Shown here: one piece after another, positions 6,117 through 12,503 of the stretch
How positions within the stretch are numbered: the first letter of the stretch is position 1
How the letters are laid out: each line of letters starts with the position of its first letter
Assembly (NCBI GenBank): GCA_041581055.1
Contig: JBFGCT010000092.1
Coordinates: forward strand, 1 to 16,004
Origin: JBFGCT01 sp041581055
GTDB taxonomy: Bacteria; Actinomycetota; Acidimicrobiia; Acidimicrobiales; Ilumatobacteraceae
Direction of reading: 5' to 3'
DNA length: 16,004 nt
Notes under the pieces: generated by a model
Databases searched by the model: none
Told to the model about the DNA's origin: nothing
What the model saw: only the letters and a program-made list of their open reading frames with translations
Position numbers and translations under genes: made by a program

Positions 6117-6841
6117 CGGCCGTCTCCCCGACGCGCCGCGACGAGCGCCTCGGCCAGCGTGAACCGGCCCTCGTAGAGCGCTCTGCCGGTGATCACCCCG
6201 CCGAGCCCCGGAATCCGGGCGAGGGCGGCGATGTCGTCGATGCTCGACACGCCGCCGCTGGCGATCACCGGCACATCGGCCCGCTCGGCGGAGCGCCCCA
6301 GCCCCGTCAGATCGGGGCCCCGCAACATCCCGTCGCGGCCGATGTCGGTGATCACGAACACCTCGGCGGTCGGGAACAACCCGTACGCGTCGTCGAGGAA
6401 CAACCCGCTCCCCTCGGTCCAGCCGTGCAGTGCGAGCTCCCCCGCCCGATGGTCGAGCCCGACCGCCACCGCCACGAGCTCGGACGCCTGGGCCACGATC
6501 TCCGGCTCGCGCACCGCCGCCGACCCCATGACCACCCTGGCGACGCCCGCCGCGGACAGCTCGCGCACGTCGTCGAGCGAGCGCACGCCGCCGCCGGTCT
6601 GGACGCGGGCGCGTCCGGCGACGGCGGCGGCGATCGCCGACACGATCGGGCGGTTCACCGCGTCGCCGGACCGCGCCGCGTCGAGATCGACGACGTGGAT
6701 CCAGCGCGCGCCGACGTCGGCGAACTCCCTCGCCACCGAGATCGGATCGTCGCCGTACACCGTCTCGTCGGCGTAATCGCCCTGGCGCAGCCGAACCACC
6801 CGGCCGCCGAGCACGTCGATCGCGGGGTACAGCTCGATCAC
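6113..6841 (-). CDS. hisA: ProFAR isomerase
   Basis: Isomerises ProFAR to PRFAR by an Amadori rearrangement, feeding HisF/HisH. A 242-aa (beta/alpha)8 barrel of normal length, ELYPAIDVLGGRVVRLRQGD at the start with catalytic Asp9, then VQTGGGVRSLDD, GLDHRAG with Asp130, VITDIGRDGML (163-173) and VIASGGVSSIDD. The start is GTG at 6841, overlapping the hisH stop by 4 nt (GTGA). A longer open frame extends upstream but is hisH read in another frame. In many actinobacteria this enzyme (PriA) also does the TrpF step; the Arg two residues before the Trp of the RGW motif in PriA is His139 here, so a HisA-only role is more likely, from recall of the family. Confidence 0.95.
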   Translation of the reverse strand: MIELYPAIDVLGGRVVRLRQGDYADETVYGDDPISVAREFADVGARWIHVVDLDAARSGDAVNRPIVSAIAAAVAGRARVQTGGGVRSLDDVRELSAAGVARVVMGSAAVREPEIVAQASELVAVAVGLDHRAGELALHGWTEGSGLFLDDAYGLFPTAEVFVITDIGRDGMLRGPDLTGLGRSAERADVPVIASGGVSSIDDIAALARIPGLGGVITGRALYEGRFTLAEALVAARRGDGR

Positions 6842-7464
6842 GGGCGGTCCCGGCAGACGCCGACGAAGTTCGCCAGCAGGGCGAGCCCCGGTCGGCTCGA
6901 CTTCTCCGGATGGAACTGGACGGCGAACACGTTGTCGAGGCGGAACGCGGCGTTCAGCGCCACGCCGTACTGGACGGTGGCGACGACCACGGCCGGGTCG
7001 TCGGGCACGCCGTGCAGCGAGTGGACGAAGTACACCCACGGCGCGCCCAAGCCGGCGAGCATCGGGTCGGCGGCGGCGATGATGTCGAGCCGGTTCCACT
7101 GCATCTGTGGGATCTTGGGGCCCGGCGGGATCCGCCGCACCGCGCCCGGGATGACGTCGAGCCCCGCGGCGTGCTCGTCCTCCTCGGACTTGGTGAACAA
7201 CATCTGCATCCCCACGCAGATCCCGAGGAACGGGCGACCCGACGCGACGGCGGCGTGGGTCGGCCCCTCGAGCCCCGACGACCGCAGCGCGCTCATGCAG
7301 GCCCCGAACGCCCCGACCCCGGGCAGCACGACCCCGTCGGCCTCGGCGATCAGCCCGGCGTCGGCGGTCAGCCGGGCGTCGGCGCCGCCGCGCTCGATCG
7401 CCTTCTGCGCCGAGTGCAGGTTGCCGATCCCGTAGTCGAGCACGGCGATCAGCGGGCGCGTCAC
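6838..7464 (-). CDS. hisH: Imidazole glycerol phosphate synthase, glutaminase subunit
   Basis: Class I glutamine amidotransferase that hydrolyses glutamine and channels ammonia to HisF. 208 aa, full length. It starts TRPLIAVLDYGIGNLHS; the nucleophile is Cys83 in GICVGMQMLF; the rest of the triad is His185 and Glu187 in AVQFHPEKSS. LPGVGAFG (47-54) and the PQMQWN motif (119-124), typical of HisH, tell it from other amidotransferases such as TrpG. The start is GTG at 7464, 10 nt after the hisB stop; it overlaps hisA by 4 nt. No Shine-Dalgarno is evident, consistent with translation continuing from hisB. Confidence 0.97.
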   Translation of the reverse strand: MTRPLIAVLDYGIGNLHSAQKAIERGGADARLTADAGLIAEADGVVLPGVGAFGACMSALRSSGLEGPTHAAVASGRPFLGICVGMQMLFTKSEEDEHAAGLDVIPGAVRRIPPGPKIPQMQWNRLDIIAAADPMLAGLGAPWVYFVHSLHGVPDDPAVVVATVQYGVALNAAFRLDNVFAVQFHPEKSSRPGLALLANFVGVCRDRP

Positions 7465-7474
7465 CGTGCGCCCC

Positions 7475-8068
7475 TCACAACACGCCCTTGGTCGACGGCA
7501 CGCCCCCGGCGTCGTCGACGCGCACCGCGTCGCGCAGCGCCCTGGCCAACCCCTTGAACGTGGCCTCGATGATGTGGTGGACGTTGCGGCCGCGCACCAG
7601 CTCGACGTGCAGCGTGATGCCGGCCGCGGTGGCGAACGAGCTGACGGCGTGCTCGGCGAGCTGGGGGTCGAAGGCCGGATCGCCCAGCGGCAGGCTCTCG
7701 GGCATCGGGACGTGCCACTCGACGTGGGGCCGCCCGGACAGGTCGAGGGCGACGTCGACCAACGCCTCGTCGAGCGGGTACCGCCCGCTGGCGAACCGCC
7801 GGACCCCGGACTTGTCGCCGAGCGCCTCGGCGAAGGCCTCGCCGACGGTGATCGCGACGTCCTCGATCGTGTGGTGCGTGTCGATCTGCAGGTCGCCGGT
7901 GGCCGCCACGCGCAGGTCGAAACCGCTGTGGCGGCCGAGCTGGTCGAGCATGTGGTCGTAGAACGGGATGCCGGTCGACACGTCGGTCGCGCCGCTCCCG
8001 TCGAGGTCGATCGACACCTCGACGCTCGTCTCCGTGGTCGACCGGGAGCGGCTGGCGGATCGCGTCAT
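7475..8068 (-). CDS. hisB: Imidazoleglycerol-phosphate dehydratase
   Basis: Dehydrates imidazole glycerol phosphate to imidazole acetol phosphate, using two Mn ions. 197 aa, the monofunctional form with no histidinol-phosphatase domain. The duplicated metal motifs are intact: FYDHMLDQLGRHSGFDL (36-52), DTHHTIEDVAI (63-73, H65, H66, E69) and NVHHIIEATFKG.AR (162-176, H164, H165, E168). The ATG at 8068 overlaps the hisC TGA by 4 nt (ATGA), which fixes the start; an open frame continues 52 codons further upstream but is arginine-rich shadow of hisC. A separate phosphatase for histidinol phosphate must be encoded elsewhere. Confidence 0.97.
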   Translation of the reverse strand: MTRSASRSRSTTETSVEVSIDLDGSGATDVSTGIPFYDHMLDQLGRHSGFDLRVAATGDLQIDTHHTIEDVAITVGEAFAEALGDKSGVRRFASGRYPLDEALVDVALDLSGRPHVEWHVPMPESLPLGDPAFDPQLAEHAVSSFATAAGITLHVELVRGRNVHHIIEATFKGLARALRDAVRVDDAGGVPSTKGVL

Positions 8069-9186
8069 CGGGGCGCCCCCTGTCGTGTCGTGGCGGATTC
8101 GGGTTCGGGTTCGGGTTCGGCGGCCGGCCCGTTCGCCAGCACGTCGGCCAGCGCGGCCAGGAAGGCGGTGTTCTCGTCGGGCGTCCCGATCGTCACCCGC
8201 AGGCAGTCGGCGAGGCGCGGCCACGACGAACAGTCACGGACGAGCACGCTGCGCTCGACGAGGCCCTGCCACACGGCGCCTCCGCGGACGCCGCGTGGCC
8301 GGAACAGCACGAAGTTGGCCCCGCTCGGGAACACGTCGAGCGGAAGCGCCCGCAGGCCGTCGCTCACCCGCCCGCGCTCGGCCACGATCTGGCCGACGCG
8401 GGCATTCATCTCGTCGGAGAAGCGCAGGGCCAGCCGGCCGGCGGCCTGTTTGACCGAGTCGAGGTGATACGGGAGCACCACCTTGTCGAGCTCGGCGACC
8501 AGCCACCTCGGCCCGACGAGGTAGCCGAGCCGCGCCCCGGCCATCGACCAGGTCTTGGAGAAGGTGCGGGTCACGACCAACGGCAGGTCGTCGGCGACGA
8601 GGTCGACCGCGGTCCAGTCGGCGAACTGGGCGTACGCCTCGTCGACCACCACGAGGCCCGGCGCCGCGTCGAGGAGTTGGCGCACCCGCTCGATCGGCTC
8701 GACGAGCCCGGTCGGGTTGTTGGGCGACGTCAGGAACGTGACGTGCGGCCGGGCCGCGGCCATCACCCGCTCGACCTCGGCGGGATCGAGCGTGAAGTCG
8801 GCGGCCCGCTCGCCCGCGACGACGGTCGCCCCGGTGACCCGGGCGATCTGGGCGTGCATCTGGTACGTCGGCTCGAACGTGGCGACGGTCCGCCCCGGCC
8901 CCGCGTAGGCCAGGAGCACGGTCTGCAGCACCTCGTTGGAGCCGTTGGCGGCGAAGACCCGCGCCGGGTCGACCCCGTGCAAGTCGGCGATCGCGCCCCG
9001 CAGCGCGGTCGCCATGCGATCGGGATACCGGTGCCATTCGAGCCGCGACAGCTCGGCGGCGACGGCGTCGCGGAACCCCGCGGGCGGCGGCTGGGGCGAT
9101 TCGTTGGTGTTCAGCCGGACCCGCACGTCGACCTGCGCGGAGTGGTAACCCTCCAGCGCGCGCAGATCGTCTCGGACGGGGATCAC
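8065..9186 (-). CDS. hisC: Histidinol-phosphate aminotransferase
   Basis: PLP enzyme moving the amino group of glutamate onto imidazole acetol phosphate. 373 aa, fold type I class II aminotransferase. Seen in order: LNTNESP (25-31), RYPD (53-56), AANGSNEVLQ (79-88), SPNNPTG (154-160), VVVDEAYAQF (179-188, Asp182 to the pyridine N), TFSKTWSMAGARLGY (208-222, Schiff-base Lys211) and, near the end, the LRVTIGTPDEN motif. The start is GTG at 9186, 8 nt after a TAGCAT -10 box. The C-terminus carries a short EPEPEPES tail encoded by a GAACCC repeat. First gene of hisC-hisB-hisH-hisA-hisF. Confidence 0.97.
   Translation of the reverse strand: MIPVRDDLRALEGYHSAQVDVRVRLNTNESPQPPPAGFRDAVAAELSRLEWHRYPDRMATALRGAIADLHGVDPARVFAANGSNEVLQTVLLAYAGPGRTVATFEPTYQMHAQIARVTGATVVAGERAADFTLDPAEVERVMAAARPHVTFLTSPNNPTGLVEPIERVRQLLDAAPGLVVVDEAYAQFADWTAVDLVADDLPLVVTRTFSKTWSMAGARLGYLVGPRWLVAELDKVVLPYHLDSVKQAAGRLALRFSDEMNARVGQIVAERGRVSDGLRALPLDVFPSGANFVLFRPRGVRGGAVWQGLVERSVLVRDCSSWPRLADCLRVTIGTPDENTAFLAALADVLANGPAAEPEPEPESATTRQGAPR
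8098..8119 (-). repeat. Hexamer repeat in the hisC tail
   Basis: About three and a half copies of GAACCC (plus strand GGGTTC), in frame, giving the (EP)n segment before the end of HisC. A small in-frame slippage tract; length can vary without a frameshift. Confidence 0.6.
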
Positions 9187-9194
9187 GGGGTCGG

Positions 9195-9200
9195 ATGCTA
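9195..9200 (-). promoter_or_regulatory. -10 box of the his operon
   Basis: Minus strand TAGCAT, 8 nt before the hisC GTG. In the 89-nt divergent region shared with the small gene at 9276. Confidence 0.45.
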
Positions 9201-9262
9201 TCGACGCGCCCCGAACACGGCCGGGTCGGTTCGCCTCGGTGTCGGTCGGCGCGGCCGGCGGC

Positions 9263-9268
9263 TACCGT
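9263..9268 (+). promoter_or_regulatory. -10 box of the 67-aa gene (leaderless type)
   Basis: TACCGT, 7 nt before the GTG at 9276. Same hexamer and spacing as at the hydrolase gene (2358-2363). Confidence 0.5.
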
Positions 9269-9275
9269 CTCAGCC

Positions 9276-9479
9276 GTGCCGCGCTCCGTCGAGTCCACCG
9301 CCGCCGAGCTCGGGATCATCGCCGACAACATCGGCCAGTACCGCGCCCGCGTCGCCGGCTTGGCCGACGGCCACGTCGGCACCGAGCGCGATGATCTCGT
9401 GTCGGCCATCCACGAGGCCGAGCGGCAGCTCAGGATCGCCGAGCGGACGCTGCTGCGGGCGGCGCGCGCCGCGGTTTGA
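9276..9479 (+). CDS. Small helical protein, function unknown
   Basis: A 67-aa product, not recognised. It opens MPRSVESTAAELGIIADNIG. There is a short helix, a loop around GHVGTERDD, and a longer amphipathic helix AIHEAERQLRIAERTLLRAARAAV with basic and alanine-rich faces, so a helical hairpin is likely. No cysteine, signal or membrane segment. An in-frame ATG lies 81 nt upstream (9195), but the GTG at 9276 is preferred because TACCGT ends 7 nt before it and the extra residues are basic and unstructured. Divergent from hisC; convergent with the small RNA candidate at 9507-9608. Confidence 0.65.
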   Translation: MPRSVESTAAELGIIADNIGQYRARVAGLADGHVGTERDDLVSAIHEAERQLRIAERTLLRAARAAV

Positions 9480-9506
9480 CCGCGAACCGTCCCCGGGACG
9501 ACCCCG

Positions 9507-9544
9507 AAAAAGTGGCGACGGCCCCTGGTGGGAGGGGCCGTCGC
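9507..9544 (-). terminator. Intrinsic terminator of the small RNA candidate
   Basis: A perfect 12-bp stem, GCGACGGCCCCT pairing with AGGGGCCGTCGC (9515-9526 with 9533-9544), loop CCCACC on minus, then CAC and TTTTT (9511-9507) on minus. It is the only stem plus T-tract in the window. On plus it follows the 67-aa gene by 35 nt and could also stop that transcript, though only TCTTG follows the stem there. Confidence 0.7.
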
Positions 9545-9608
9545 TCTTGCGTCGCCGGGCGGCGGATCCCGGCAACGCAGCAAACCAGGTGGCGGGAACC
9601 TGGTTGGT
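9507..9608 (-). ncRNA. Candidate small RNA with three C-rich hairpin loops
   Basis: About 102 nt on the minus strand, bounded by a promoter (TTGCGC, 16 bp, TATAGT at 9643-9616) and an intrinsic terminator. Three stem-loops follow one another with little between. Hairpin 1: AACCAGGT/ACCTGGTT, 8 bp perfect, loop TCCCGCC (9583-9605). Hairpin 2: TGCGTTGCCGGG/CCCGGCGACGCA, 12 bp with one G-U, loop ATCCGCCG (9548-9579). Hairpin 3: the 12-bp terminator stem with loop CCCACC. Pyrimidine-rich, C-heavy loops are like those of the actinobacterial 6C and other C-rich sRNAs, which can bind G-rich ribosome sites, but I do not recognise it as a known family. Alternative: a leader of hisC, which lies further along on the same strand. 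Confidence 0.6.
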
Positions 9609-9615
9609 ACGCGAA

Positions 9616-9643
9616 ACTATACACCCGGCGCCTTGGGGCGCAA
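9616..9643 (-). promoter_or_regulatory. Promoter of the small RNA candidate
   Basis: Minus strand TTGCGC (9643-9638), 16-bp spacer, TATAGT (9621-9616). By the spacing used at other genes here the transcript would begin at the A of 9608. It is the closest match in the window to the TATAAT consensus. Confidence 0.6.
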
Positions 9644-9710
9644 GGTGACCAGACCGTCGGTGTACAAAGGCTTCAGCCACGGTTCGCCGCCGGCGCCTCG
9701 GTCCTGCGGA

Positions 9711-9716
9711 TACCCT
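9711..9716 (+). promoter_or_regulatory. -10 box of mshD (leaderless type)
   Basis: TACCCT, 6 nt before the GTG at 9723; same hexamer and spacing as the GroES-like gene. Supports this start over the open frame that runs back to 9528. Confidence 0.5.
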
Positions 9717-9722
9717 CCCGGC

Positions 9723-10640
9723 GTGCCCAACGCGGAGGTACACCACTCGATCGGACCGGTCCTCGGCGCGGCCGTGCGGCGGCTGCTCGACGCTGCCGAG
9801 CGGGCCACGGGGTCTGCTGCCCTGTCCGACCACCTCGCCATCGACCTGGCGCGCGGCGGAGGCGCCGGCTTCGTGGCCGTGACCTGGACCGATGACGCGT
9901 CGGGCGACGTCGTCGGCTACGCGCAGGCCACCCAGGCCAACGAGTCGTCCGCCCTGGAGCTGGTGATCGACCCCGCGCACGCCGAGAACTCACGTCTGAT
10001 CAGCCGGGAGCTGGTCGGCGCCGGGCTCGCCGCCGTCGCCGCGCAGGGTGGCGGTCTCGTCAACTGGCTGGTCCGCGGGCCGGCCGCGGCCGACGAGGCG
10101 GTCGCCGCCGAGCTCGGCATGACGGCCTCGCGCCGGCTGCTCCAGATGCGGCGCCCGTTGCCGACCGGCATCGAGGTCGAGATCGAGACCAGGCCGTTCG
10201 TCGTCGGCGCCGACGAGGACGGCTGGCTCGAGGTCAACAACCTGGCGTTCGCCGGCCATGGCGAGCAGGGCGGATGGACGATCGAGACGCTCCGCCGGCG
10301 CCAGTCCGAGGAGTGGTTCGCCGCCGACGGGGTCAGGATCCACGAGCGCGACTGCCGGATCGTCGCCTTCTGCTGGACGAAGGTGCACCCGGCGAGCGGT
10401 CCTGAACCCGAGCTCGGCGAGATCTACGTGATCGCCGTCCACCCCGATCACCACGGCCGCGGGCTCGGCCGCCAGATGACCCTCGCCGGCCTCGAGCACC
10501 TCGCGCGGCGCGGGATCACGACCGGCATGTTGTGGGTCGACGCCGACAACGCCGTCGCCGTCAACCTCTACGAGCGACTCGGGTTCTCGGTCGTCTCGAC
10601 CACCGTCGCCTTCACCACATTCGTCAGGAGCTCCGGATGA
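9723..10640 (+). CDS. mshD: Mycothiol synthase (tandem GNAT acetyltransferase)
   Basis: Acetylates Cys-GlcN-Ins with acetyl-CoA, the last step of mycothiol synthesis, the main low-molecular thiol of actinobacteria. 305 aa with two GNAT domains, close to the usual length near 300. The C-terminal domain holds the acetyl-CoA loop VIAVHPDHHGRGLGRQM (236-252) and the ending NAVAVNLYERLGF. The segment WLEVNNLAFAGHGEQGGWT (168-186) and FCWTKVHP (216-223) are MshD hallmarks not shared with ordinary GNATs. The N-terminal domain (1-150) is degenerate, as in known MshD. The start is GTG at 9723. Its stop overlaps the next gene by 4 nt (ATGA). Confidence 0.93.
   Translation: MPNAEVHHSIGPVLGAAVRRLLDAAERATGSAALSDHLAIDLARGGGAGFVAVTWTDDASGDVVGYAQATQANESSALELVIDPAHAENSRLISRELVGAGLAAVAAQGGGLVNWLVRGPAAADEAVAAELGMTASRRLLQMRRPLPTGIEVEIETRPFVVGADEDGWLEVNNLAFAGHGEQGGWTIETLRRRQSEEWFAADGVRIHERDCRIVAFCWTKVHPASGPEPELGEIYVIAVHPDHHGRGLGRQMTLAGLEHLARRGITTGMLWVDADNAVAVNLYERLGFSVVSTTVAFTTFVRSSG
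10626..10630 (+). promoter_or_regulatory. Shine-Dalgarno of the M3 peptidase gene
   Basis: AGGAG, 6 nt before the ATG at 10637 and inside the end of mshD. It fixes the peptidase start; the frame is open further upstream. Confidence 0.65.
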
Positions 10641-12454
10641 CCGACACCGCCAGCGCCGGGGCGCTGCCGCGCTGGAACACGGCCGACGTCCACGAGTCGC
10701 TCGACGCCCGCTCGTTCTCCGACGCGCTGGAGCACGGGCGGGCCGAGGTCGAGCGGTTGACCGCGCTGTTCGACGAGCTCGGCGTGCGGGCCGCCGATCC
10801 GCGCCCGCCGACCGCCGCCGACGGCGCAGCCGCCGACCGGGTGATCGAGGCGTACAACAGGACCGCCGCCGAGCTGGACATCCTCTCGGGCTACGTCTAC
10901 GCCGCGGTGGCGATCGACTCCCGGAACGAGCAGGCGCAGAGCCTGCTCAGCGAGGTCGAGACCGTCGAAGCCCGGCTCCGCCCGCTGCTCGCACGGCTGG
11001 CCGCCTGGGTGGGCGCACTCGGGCCGACGGGGCTCGCCGACGTCAGCGAGCAGGCGCGGGAGCATCTCGGCCCGCTGCTGCGGTACGCCGAACGAGCCGC
11101 GCACCAGATGTCCGAGGCGGAGGAGCACCTCTACGCGGAGCTGTCGACCACGGGGGCGGTCGCGTGGCGCCGACTGCAGAGCAACCTGACCTCCCAGCTC
11201 GTGACCGACGTGGCGCTGCCCGATCAAGTCGTCAGGCTGGCGATGCCCGCCGTGCGCAGCCTGTCCAGCCATGACGACCCGCGGATGCGGCGCGCCGCGT
11301 ACGACGCCGAGCAGGCGGCGTGGCCGACGATCGAGTTGCCGGTCGCGTCGGCGATGAACGCCATCAAGGGCGAGGCCAACGCCGTCAACCGCCGCCGCAA
11401 CTGGGACACGCCGCTCGACGCGTCCCTCTTCGCCAACAGCGTCAGCCGCGCCACGTTCGACGCCATGCAGTCGGCCGTCGCCGCCGCGCTCCCCGACTTC
11501 CGCCGCTGGATGCGGGTCAAGGCCGGGCTGCACGGCCATGACCCGGCGAGCGGACTCCCCTGGTGGGATCTGATGGCGCCGCTCCCGGTCTCCCCCGGCG
11601 CGCTGGCGTGGGACGAGGGCATCGACGTCGTGCGCACCGCGTTCGCCGGCTACAGCCCGGCCCTGGGCGGCTTGGTCGACCGGGCGCTCGCCGAGCGATG
11701 GATCGACGCCGAGCCGCGCGAGGGCAAGACGGGTGGCGCGTTCTGCATGTCGTTCGTCGACGACCGATCGCTCGTGCTGTTGAACTGGTCGGGGTCCGCC
11801 GAGTCGGCCCAGGTGACCGCCCACGAGCTCGGCCACGCGTACCACAACACGACGCTGGCCCAGCGCACGGCGCTCCAGAAGCGGCTCCCGATGGCCCTCG
11901 CCGAGACCGCCAGCATCTTCTGCGAGACGCTGGTCGTCGAGGCCGGACTGGCCCGCCTCGCGGGGAACGAGCGGCTGGCGATGCTCGACGTCGACCTCCA
12001 GGGGTCGAACATGGTCGTCGTCGACATCCACTCGCGGTTCCTGTTCGAGACCGAGGTGTTCGCCCGCCGCCAACGGCGCACGTTGAGCGCGGCGGAGCTG
12101 TGCGAGATGATGACCGAGGCGCAGGCGGCGGCCTACGGCGACGGCCTCGACCAGTCGACGGCGCATCCGTACATGTGGCTGCTCAAGCCGCATTACTACG
12201 GGCCCCACTTCTACAACTGGCCGTACACGTACGGGCTGCTGTTCGGCCTCGGGCTGTACGCCCGCTACCAGGACGATCCCGAGCGCTTCCGCGCCGGCTA
12301 CGACAACCTGCTGTCGCGGGCGGGGATGGACACCGCCGAGGAACTCGGCCGGGCGTTCGACCTCGACGTCACCGACGAGGCGTTCTGGACCGCCAGCCTC
12401 GACGTCGTCCGCGCCCGCGTCGCCGACTACGAGTCGCTCGCCGCCCAGCCGTGA
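10637..12454 (+). CDS. M3-family oligoendopeptidase (PepF-like)
   Basis: A 605-aa zinc metallopeptidase of family M3 (oligoendopeptidase F/PepF group), normal length, predicted cytoplasmic, cleaving short peptides. The N-terminal half is the helical domain; the catalytic site is TAHELGHAYHNTT with His396, Glu397 and His400, and the third zinc ligand is Glu423 in MALAETASIFCE. KPHYYGPHFYNWPYTYG (517-533) supplies the substrate-facing His and Tyr residues typical of M3. The start is the ATG at 10637, overlapping the mshD stop by 4 nt, with AGGAG at the right distance. Coupling to mshD suggests shared expression, but no metabolic link is established. Confidence 0.95.
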   Translation: MTDTASAGALPRWNTADVHESLDARSFSDALEHGRAEVERLTALFDELGVRAADPRPPTAADGAAADRVIEAYNRTAAELDILSGYVYAAVAIDSRNEQAQSLLSEVETVEARLRPLLARLAAWVGALGPTGLADVSEQAREHLGPLLRYAERAAHQMSEAEEHLYAELSTTGAVAWRRLQSNLTSQLVTDVALPDQVVRLAMPAVRSLSSHDDPRMRRAAYDAEQAAWPTIELPVASAMNAIKGEANAVNRRRNWDTPLDASLFANSVSRATFDAMQSAVAAALPDFRRWMRVKAGLHGHDPASGLPWWDLMAPLPVSPGALAWDEGIDVVRTAFAGYSPALGGLVDRALAERWIDAEPREGKTGGAFCMSFVDDRSLVLLNWSGSAESAQVTAHELGHAYHNTTLAQRTALQKRLPMALAETASIFCETLVVEAGLARLAGNERLAMLDVDLQGSNMVVVDIHSRFLFETEVFARRQRRTLSAAELCEMMTEAQAAAYGDGLDQSTAHPYMWLLKPHYYGPHFYNWPYTYGLLFGLGLYARYQDDPERFRAGYDNLLSRAGMDTAEELGRAFDLDVTDEAFWTASLDVVRARVADYESLAAQP

Positions 12455-12490
12455 CCGTCGGCGCCAGACGCCGGGCGTGACGTTGAGCGG

Positions 12491-12496
12491 TAGCGT
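12491..12496 (+). promoter_or_regulatory. -10 box of rlmN (leaderless type)
   Basis: TAGCGT, 7 nt before the ATG at 12504. Decides the start over an in-frame GTG at 12477. Confidence 0.5.
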
Positions 12497-12503
12497 CCGG
12501 GCC

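Noticed and set aside
6113..6841. hisA as a bifunctional PriA (HisA/TrpF)
   Set aside because: The Arg two residues before the Trp in PriA is His139 here and the sequence reads as ordinary HisA. Not decisive: presence or absence of trpF elsewhere in the genome would settle it.
8098..8119. GGGTTC repeats as a CRISPR or regulatory repeat
   Set aside because: The copies are 6 nt, contiguous, in frame and encode the EP tail of HisC.
9212..9233. CGAAC...GTTCG inverted repeat in the hisC upstream region as a LexA (SOS) box
   Set aside because: The spacing is 12 nt, whereas the actinobacterial LexA site has 4 nt between these arms.
9195..9275. N-terminal extension of the 67-aa gene from the ATG at 9195
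   Set aside because: The extra 27 residues are basic low-complexity sequence, overlap the hisC -10 region, and the GTG at 9276 has a well-placed TACCGT box.
9528..9722. Open frame upstream of mshD (65 extra codons)
   Set aside because: It runs through the hairpins of the RNA candidate and does not resemble MshD; TACCCT sits 6 nt before the GTG at 9723.
12459..12473. CGGCG/CGCCG hairpin after the M3 peptidase gene
   Set aside because: Five-bp stem, no T-tract; not distinguishable from background.
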